Part shown: positions 40,686 to 45,180 of the stretch, piece after piece
How the letters are laid out: every line of letters begins with the position of its first letter
Numbering within the stretch: position 1 is the stretch's first letter
DNA from: Allomesorhizobium camelthorni
GTDB taxonomy: Bacteria; Pseudomonadota; Alphaproteobacteria; Rhizobiales; Rhizobiaceae
NCBI RefSeq assembly: GCF_011045125.1
Contig: NZ_JAAKZF010000046.1
Location: 1 to 45,180 of the forward strand
Direction: 5' to 3'
DNA: 45,180 bases
The notes under the pieces: generated by a model
The model's database searches: none
Told to the model about the DNA's origin: nothing
The model's input: the letters and a program-made list of their open reading frames with translations, nothing else
Made by a program: the position numbers and the translations under genes

Positions 40686-41309
40686 TCACGATGTTGAACG
40701 TTTGGCAGCAATCAGGTCATCCGACATCACCATTCGCTCGCCAGTTCTGATAACTGCGGGGTCATAGCTCTTGCGGGCGAAGACCTCTCTCACAAAGGGC
40801 GCAAAGAACTCCAGGGGTCTGGTCGGGTAGTCCGGATCGAAGCTCGCCTGGTCCCACTTTTCGCAAAATTCCGCGCAGTCATCAAAATAGGCATTGTCCC
40901 TGAACGCGTCCCGCTTGTGCGGATTCGCGCCGACATGCTCGCCATAATAGACCAACTGGAAGTCGCCGTGCTTCTCCACCACCCAGGCACATTGCTCGCG
41001 CACGAACGGACGCAGGATGGCGGCAGCGTATTCGTCATGATTGTACGGAGCATAGATGTCGCCGATGTCGTGCAGTAGCGCCGACACCACCCAATCGATA
41101 TCGGCCCCGGCATTCCAGGCGCGCGTGGCGGCCTGCAGCGAATGGCCGAGCCGCGTGACCTTGTAGCCTGACAGCGATTTATCGAGATCGACCATGGCAG
41201 CGAGCAGCCGGTCGGACGTGCCGGCGGCATACTCAATTTCATGTTCGGTCAGGAAGGCATAATCCTCGCGGTCGCCATCCTTCATCTGGGTGAACTTCAC
41301 GGTTTCCAT
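40686..41309 (-). CDS. HD-domain diiron protein, PhnZ/TmpB-like
   Basis: A 207-residue HD-domain protein. The metal-binding residues follow the pattern of the mixed-valent diiron oxygenases PhnZ and myo-inositol oxygenase: GHSLQAA with His56, LLHDIGD with His80 and Asp81, His91, VEKHG with His114, and a later Asp in the FDDCAEFCEKWDQASFDP region (about 143-160). These enzymes cleave C-P or C-C bonds with O2, whereas ordinary HD proteins are phosphohydrolases. GGAG precedes the ATG. It is the last gene of an operon with a Rieske ferredoxin and an amidohydrolase, which supports an oxidative rather than a hydrolytic role. Confidence 0.8.
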   Translation of the reverse strand: METVKFTQMKDGDREDYAFLTEHEIEYAAGTSDRLLAAMVDLDKSLSGYKVTRLGHSLQAATRAWNAGADIDWVVSALLHDIGDIYAPYNHDEYAAAILRPFVREQCAWVVEKHGDFQLVYYGEHVGANPHKRDAFRDNAYFDDCAEFCEKWDQASFDPDYPTRPLEFFAPFVREVFARKSYDPAVIRTGERMVMSDDLIAAKRSTS

Positions 41310-41341
41310 TGTCGAATCTCCAAATCTGCGACTTGTGGCGG

Positions 41342-41719
41342 TCAGCGGCCCATTTCGAGATAGATGTCTTCCCCGTCGACATGGACGGGGAAGATGCGTG
41401 CCTTGAGCTTCTCATCGACCAGGCACTTGCCAGATCGGATGTCGAACTCCCATCCATGCCAGGCGCAGCGAATGAGCTCGCCGGCCCGTTCGTAGATGAA
41501 CTCCGCCCTGTCGGTGTGCCGCGTGGTTCCGCACACCGGTCCCTCGCAAAGCTGGCCTGCCCGGTGCGGACAGATGTTGAGCAGAGCGGCATAGCCGTCA
41601 TCGAGCTGGAATATGCCGACGCTGATGCGGCCGATGGTAACGATCCTTGGCTTGCCGACCGCAACCTCGGCGACCTTGCAGGCAAAGGTTCGTGCGGTGG
41701 CGGTTGCCGTGGCGGTCAT
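41342..41719 (-). CDS. Rieske 2Fe-2S ferredoxin
   Basis: A 125-residue soluble Rieske protein. The cluster ligands are Cys50 and His52 in NICPHRAG and Cys85 and His88 in IRCAWHGWEFD, the classical CxH...CxxH arrangement of ferredoxins that feed Rieske or diiron oxygenases. An insertion between the two loops (about 60-82) is slightly longer than in BphF-type ferredoxins. The start ATG 41719 shares its A with the stop of the amidohydrolase gene (TGATG), so the two are coupled. No oxygenase alpha subunit lies in the window, making the downstream HD protein a candidate electron acceptor. Confidence 0.9.
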   Translation of the reverse strand: MTATATATARTFACKVAEVAVGKPRIVTIGRISVGIFQLDDGYAALLNICPHRAGQLCEGPVCGTTRHTDRAEFIYERAGELIRCAWHGWEFDIRSGKCLVDEKLKARIFPVHVDGEDIYLEMGR

Positions 41720-42804
41720 CAGGCGACCCTCGCGGTGGCGGCCGGAGCGTCTATGCGCTTGTAGACTTCCAGCGCATTCAGACCCATCACCTTGTCGCGC
41801 CAGGCCGGCGGGATGTGGAGATTGGTCGGCGCGTCGAAATCCCAATGCGGGTAGTCGGACGCGAAGAGCAGCGTATTCTGGCCATCCATATGTTCAAGCG
41901 TCTCCCAAAGATGCTTGACGTTCTGCGGTTGCTCGAGGGGCTGTGTGCTGAACCGAACGTTCCGGCGACAATATTCCGACGGCAGCATCTTCAGCCATGG
42001 GGTCTCCTTGCGAAGCGCCTTGAAGTTGGCGTCCAATCTCCACATCAACGACGGCACCCACGAAACGCCGCATTCAATGACGATGAAGTAGAGGTCGGGA
42101 TACTTTTCGAACACGCCATTGGAAATCATGCTCACCACGTGGGTCATGGCGGGCTGGCTAAGAAGCGCATGCGTCTCCCAATAGTAGGCCGTCGGTCCGC
42201 TCGCGACGGCGTTGTGGTTCACGCCGCCTTGGCCGCCAAAATGAATAGCAAAGGGCAGCCCAACCTCCGCACAGGCCTCGAAGATCGGGTGGTAGAACGG
42301 ATCGCCATAGGGACGCTGCGAGCCGTGGCTTGCCAGCACCTGGACGATGTCCTTGTGGCCACCGATGCGCCGTATCTCAGCTGCGGCACCATGCGGGTCC
42401 GTCGGCGAGATGATGATCGAACCTTTGAAGCGCCTGTCTTTCGGCAGCCACCACTCGATCATGTAATCATTGTAGGCCTTCACCAGCGCGTTTGCGTAGT
42501 GATAGTTGGCCAATGTCGAGGCTTCCAGCGGCTCATCCGCGGTAAGGATTGCGACGTCGATATCGTAGAAATCGAGGTGCTTCTCCTTCATGATTAGGTA
42601 GTTGTCCTCCTCGGATTCCGGTTTGATGTCGTGCCGAGAGAATCCCTCCGGATGCAACCATGGCCGATGCCCATGAGGGAAACTCCCGGTCGGACCCGGC
42701 TTTTCGCCGCGGACAAGGAAATCGCGCCAGTAGGGCTCGAGATAGGGAAGAAGAACTTCAGCACTCGACCAGTAATTGTGTACGTCCGTATCGACGATGA
42801 ACAT
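41719..42804 (-). CDS. Amidohydrolase-family metal-dependent hydrolase (ACMSD-like)
   Basis: A 361-residue TIM-barrel protein of the amidohydrolase 2 group, which includes decarboxylases and hydrolases of aromatic and ring-cleavage products. The usual N-terminal HxH is replaced by DTDVH (5-9). Further metal ligands are likely in FAIHFGGQGG (about 185-194), and the catalytic Asp in LLFASDYPHWDFD (about 308-320). The substrate is unknown. AGGTG precedes ATG 42804. It is the first gene of the operon divergent from a LysR regulator. Confidence 0.87.
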   Translation of the reverse strand: MFIVDTDVHNYWSSAEVLLPYLEPYWRDFLVRGEKPGPTGSFPHGHRPWLHPEGFSRHDIKPESEEDNYLIMKEKHLDFYDIDVAILTADEPLEASTLANYHYANALVKAYNDYMIEWWLPKDRRFKGSIIISPTDPHGAAAEIRRIGGHKDIVQVLASHGSQRPYGDPFYHPIFEACAEVGLPFAIHFGGQGGVNHNAVASGPTAYYWETHALLSQPAMTHVVSMISNGVFEKYPDLYFIVIECGVSWVPSLMWRLDANFKALRKETPWLKMLPSEYCRRNVRFSTQPLEQPQNVKHLWETLEHMDGQNTLLFASDYPHWDFDAPTNLHIPPAWRDKVMGLNALEVYKRIDAPAATARVA

Positions 42805-42896
42805 TGATGTGTCACCTGCCTAGAAGGGTATCGTGAAAGACCCAACAAACGTGCGCTTTGGAGGCATATCCGACAACGCAGGCGGAGGCATGAGTT

Positions 42897-42915
42897 TAAT
42901 CGAAGATTCCGATTA
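42897..42915. promoter_or_regulatory. LysR-type operator (T-N11-A dyad)
   Basis: TAATCG (42897-42902) and CGATTA (42910-42915) are separated by 7 bases and contain the LysR-family T-N11-A pattern (T42900, A42912). The site lies between the divergent amidohydrolase and LysR genes. Confidence 0.6.
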
Positions 42916-42974
42916 GCCATTGTGAGCCGGGGCTAAAAAGCGATACCCGTTGGGAGGATTTCTAGTTCTGCTGG

Positions 42975-43829
42975 ATGGATGAGATGCAAATAGAACTGCT
43001 CGACACGTTCATTGATCTAATCGAGACCCGAAACTTCAATAGGACGGCAGAGCGCTTGGGCGTCACGCAGTCGACCGTTTCGAGCCGGATCCGTTCGCTT
43101 GAAACGCTGCTGGAAAAGCAGCTCTTCATCCGCAACAAAAGCGGCACTGAACCGACCGTAGCGGGCATAAGGTTCGAGGAGCACGCGCGTGCAGTTAAGC
43201 TACGGTGGCTTGACGCCCGCCGCGAAATCCAGTCCGTAGGCAAATTCGACCGCCTCATTCGCATCGGTATCCAGCACGAACTCTACGAACGTGTGCTGGA
43301 AGCGTGGCTGGAGTGGGTGCGAGCGACGATGCCAAAGTTGGCCATCTATGTCGAGATCGACTATTCCAACCAGATGATCCTGGACCTGACTACAGGGAGT
43401 CTTGATCTGGCGGTGCTTTACTCGCCGCAGCATCTGCCGGACATGCACTATGAGCAGATTGCCGAGGAGAATTTTCTGATGGTCAGCACGCGCCGAGTTG
43501 CGTTCAGTGAGATCACGCCATCGGACTATATCCGCGCCAATTATTCCGCCTACTTCAATCGTGCCCACAAGCAGATGTTGCCGGAATTGGAAAATAGCCC
43601 GGTATCGACCGGAAATGGCGGAGCCGTTGCTTACCTATTGCGGAGCAGGGGTGGGACAGCGTTCGTTACCGAAACCGTTGCCACCAAATTGCGGCAGGAG
43701 GGGGTGGTTCAGACTGTTGCAGATGCGCCGAAGATCTCTCATCCGATCTATTCTGCCGTGCATGTGAGGCACCACCATTCCCATACGCACATTCGCCTTC
43801 TGAAGGCGCTTAAACTGATGGCGGCCTAG
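42975..43829 (+). CDS. LysR-family transcriptional regulator
   Basis: A 284-residue LysR regulator with the N-terminal winged helix (FNRTAERLGVTQSTVSSRIR, about 19-38, then LEKQLFIR) and a C-terminal effector-binding domain of the periplasmic-binding fold. ATG 42975 or ATG 42984 could be the start. It is divergent from the amidohydrolase operon with a T-N11-A dyad between them, so it probably controls that operon in response to a pathway intermediate. It is convergent with the reductase gene. Confidence 0.9.
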   Translation: MDEMQIELLDTFIDLIETRNFNRTAERLGVTQSTVSSRIRSLETLLEKQLFIRNKSGTEPTVAGIRFEEHARAVKLRWLDARREIQSVGKFDRLIRIGIQHELYERVLEAWLEWVRATMPKLAIYVEIDYSNQMILDLTTGSLDLAVLYSPQHLPDMHYEQIAEENFLMVSTRRVAFSEITPSDYIRANYSAYFNRAHKQMLPELENSPVSTGNGGAVAYLLRSRGGTAFVTETVATKLRQEGVVQTVADAPKISHPIYSAVHVRHHHSHTHIRLLKALKLMAA

Positions 43830-43838
43830 CAGAATTGA

Positions 43839-44888
43839 TTACAAGTCGACTGTGACGTGGCCCCGTGGCCTGCTGCAGCAAGCAAGAATAAAGCCGTCCT
43901 GACAATCCACCTCGGACAATCCGCCCATATCACTCATATCGACTTCGCCTCGCGTCAGCTTCACCTTGCACGTCCCGCACAAACCCATCTGGCACGCAGT
44001 CTCGATGTGAATCCCTGCCGTCTCGGCGCAGTTCAGGATGGTCGTATCCTCGTCTGCTTCCACATGAAAGCCGGAGCGCTCGAAGGAAACAACCGCCTTC
44101 TCGCCGGCAGATGTCTTACTCGTGGTAGCTGGCCGGGGGCCAAAAGCTTCTTCGAAAATCCGGTCGGCCGGAATCCCAAGCTCAAGCAAATGACCACGCA
44201 TCACCGCCATGAAACCTGTCGGACCGCAAACAAAAGCGGTCCGATCCGACACATCCGGAACAAGCAGCGCCAGCTGCGATTTGTTGAGCCGACCCGGACG
44301 ATTCGAATTAAGGTCAGATGGTCGGCTGCAAAACGTTTCGACCCGCATCTTGGGCATGCTTCGCGACAGCATCGCCAGTTCCTGTCCGAAGAGGACGTCG
44401 CTCGGTGTCCGCGAGCATTGAATCAAGCAGAGGTCCAATTCCTCGCCGAGGTCGTGCAGCGTCCTCACCATCGACATGAGCGGGGTAATCCCGCTCCCGG
44501 CACATAGGAACAGCGCCTTTTCAACGGCGCGTCCGTGGAGCGTAAATTCTCCGATGGCCTCGCTGATCTCGACCCCACAGCCTTCATGGAAGTGGCCATG
44601 CAGAATTCGCGTTGCCTCACCATCCGTCGCCGCTTTGATCGTCAAGGAGATCCGCTCGGGACGGGTTGGCGGTGACGCAATGGTGAAGACCCGCGAAAAA
44701 ATCCGGCCGTCCCATGAAAAGCGGATCGTGACGAACTGACCCGGCAGGAAATTAAATGTCTGACGGTCGATCCGCTCGAAAACCAGAGTGAAAACGTTAT
44801 GGGTTTCCTGGACGCGGCCGGTGCAGATGCAAAGATGCGACGTGCCAGAGACAGATCTGTCGCTTGCAAGATTTTGTGCAACGCTCAT
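43839..44888 (-). CDS. Flavin/2Fe-2S oxidoreductase (class IB-type reductase)
   Basis: A 349-residue reductase that passes electrons from NAD(P)H through flavin and an iron-sulfur cluster to an oxygenase. The order is an FAD-binding barrel (about 20-125; RVFTIASPP and LPGQFVTIRF), an NAD-binding domain (CAGSGITPLMSM near 130) and a C-terminal plant-type 2Fe-2S ferredoxin with CQMGLCGTC and a distal Cys in ILACCSRP. This architecture is that of GbcB-like and vanillate demethylase-related reductases of Rieske oxygenases. ATG 44888 with GGGAG upstream is chosen. It lies next to the LysR/Rieske/HD locus and may supply its electrons. Confidence 0.88.
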   Translation of the reverse strand: MSVAQNLASDRSVSGTSHLCICTGRVQETHNVFTLVFERIDRQTFNFLPGQFVTIRFSWDGRIFSRVFTIASPPTRPERISLTIKAATDGEATRILHGHFHEGCGVEISEAIGEFTLHGRAVEKALFLCAGSGITPLMSMVRTLHDLGEELDLCLIQCSRTPSDVLFGQELAMLSRSMPKMRVETFCSRPSDLNSNRPGRLNKSQLALLVPDVSDRTAFVCGPTGFMAVMRGHLLELGIPADRIFEEAFGPRPATTSKTSAGEKAVVSFERSGFHVEADEDTTILNCAETAGIHIETACQMGLCGTCKVKLTRGEVDMSDMGGLSEVDCQDGFILACCSRPRGHVTVDL

Positions 44889-45180
44889 TTGGCTCGTCTC
44901 CCAGTAAAGACGCAGGTGCAGCGTTGGTAACAAATTTGGCGCGACGCATGAGCTTTCTTGTTAATCGGCAAAGACGTTCAGTCGAGGCGATCCAGAGGCT
45001 AGGATGAAGCTGACCCGAATCTATGTGGATTTGTGTGTCGGGGGGCGTTCAGACGACAAAGGCACAGGCTGCTGAACGTCAGAGACGCGTCCAGGATTTG
45101 TGGCAGGACGCTCTCCGACAGAGGTACGCACCGGGTCCGAGATGCGACCTTCGCGGCATCACCGGCAATGGTCCGCTACT
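44889..45180. other. Right edge, no gene recognised
   Basis: Upstream region of the reductase gene up to the window edge. A 23-codon frame begins at ATG 45004, but nothing supports it. No clear promoter or repeat is seen. Confidence 0.35.

Noticed and set aside
45004-45075. 23-codon frame near the right edge
   Set aside because: Too short, no ribosome binding site of note and no similarity.

Overview
The window reads as high-GC chromosomal DNA of an alphaproteobacterium of the order Hyphomicrobiales, most likely Mesorhizobium or a close relative. The evidence is the ctrA/chpT/sciP cell-cycle genes, a NolR-like regulator, an EipA (DUF1134) protein, a Ros/MucR protein, a DUF1153 protein, IalB, and dispersed palindromes of a type I recall from Mesorhizobium intergenic DNA.

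Layout. Positions 1-22388 are mostly chromosomal core: leuA with a leucine-rich leader peptide; a transmembrane TPR-like protein and an alpha/beta hydrolase; a small membrane protein behind a perfect CtrA box; a metallophosphoesterase, a Nudix protein, a glutathionyl-hydroquinone reductase and a GNAT protein; an operon of SDR dehydrogenase, racemase/CoA-transferase and HugZ-like protein; a NolR-like regulator; an RNA methyltransferase; a coiled-coil protein; and eipA. Then comes a compact CtrA neighbourhood (chpT, a single-domain response regulator, ctrA, fliJ, sciP), followed by mnmA, a DUF1232 protein, a Gfo/Idh oxidoreductase and tRNA-Met(CAT).

Positions 22389 to about 29165 form an integrated island that begins at the last base of the tRNA. 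A large serine recombinase ends exactly there. The island carries small unknown proteins, a Ros/MucR homologue without zinc ligands, a small RNA with three anti-Shine-Dalgarno hairpin loops, an HNH endonuclease pair, an XRE regulator with an operator, HTH proteins, a lipoprotein and a small membrane protein.

Positions 29500-33205 are a rearranged zone. An HlyC-like toxin acyltransferase is followed by an RTX protein cut off after about 55 residues. Next is a 2.3-kb phage fragment (tail fibre, a GroES-like gene whose C-terminal half is inverted, and a truncated phage-type protein). Last is an inverse-autotransporter barrel gene that has lost its 3' part.

Positions 33449-45180 return to chromosome-like accessory genes: ialB, a pentapeptide-like protein, otsA, a MerA-like flavoprotein, a D-lyxose isomerase family protein, a translationally coupled pair of LuxR-type regulators resembling VisN/VisR, and a catabolic locus. 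That locus has an amidohydrolase, a Rieske ferredoxin and a PhnZ-like HD diiron protein in one operon, a divergent LysR regulator and a flavin/2Fe-2S reductase. Together these look like an oxygenase system of unknown substrate.

Functional themes: leucine-responsive control of leuA; the CtrA phosphorelay (ChpT passes phosphate to CtrA, SciP restrains CtrA) with GANTC and TTAA-type sites around it; a mobile island with its own regulators; and an uncharacterised oxidative catabolic operon. No computation or database search was run. All calls rest on reading the sequence and on recalled family features.
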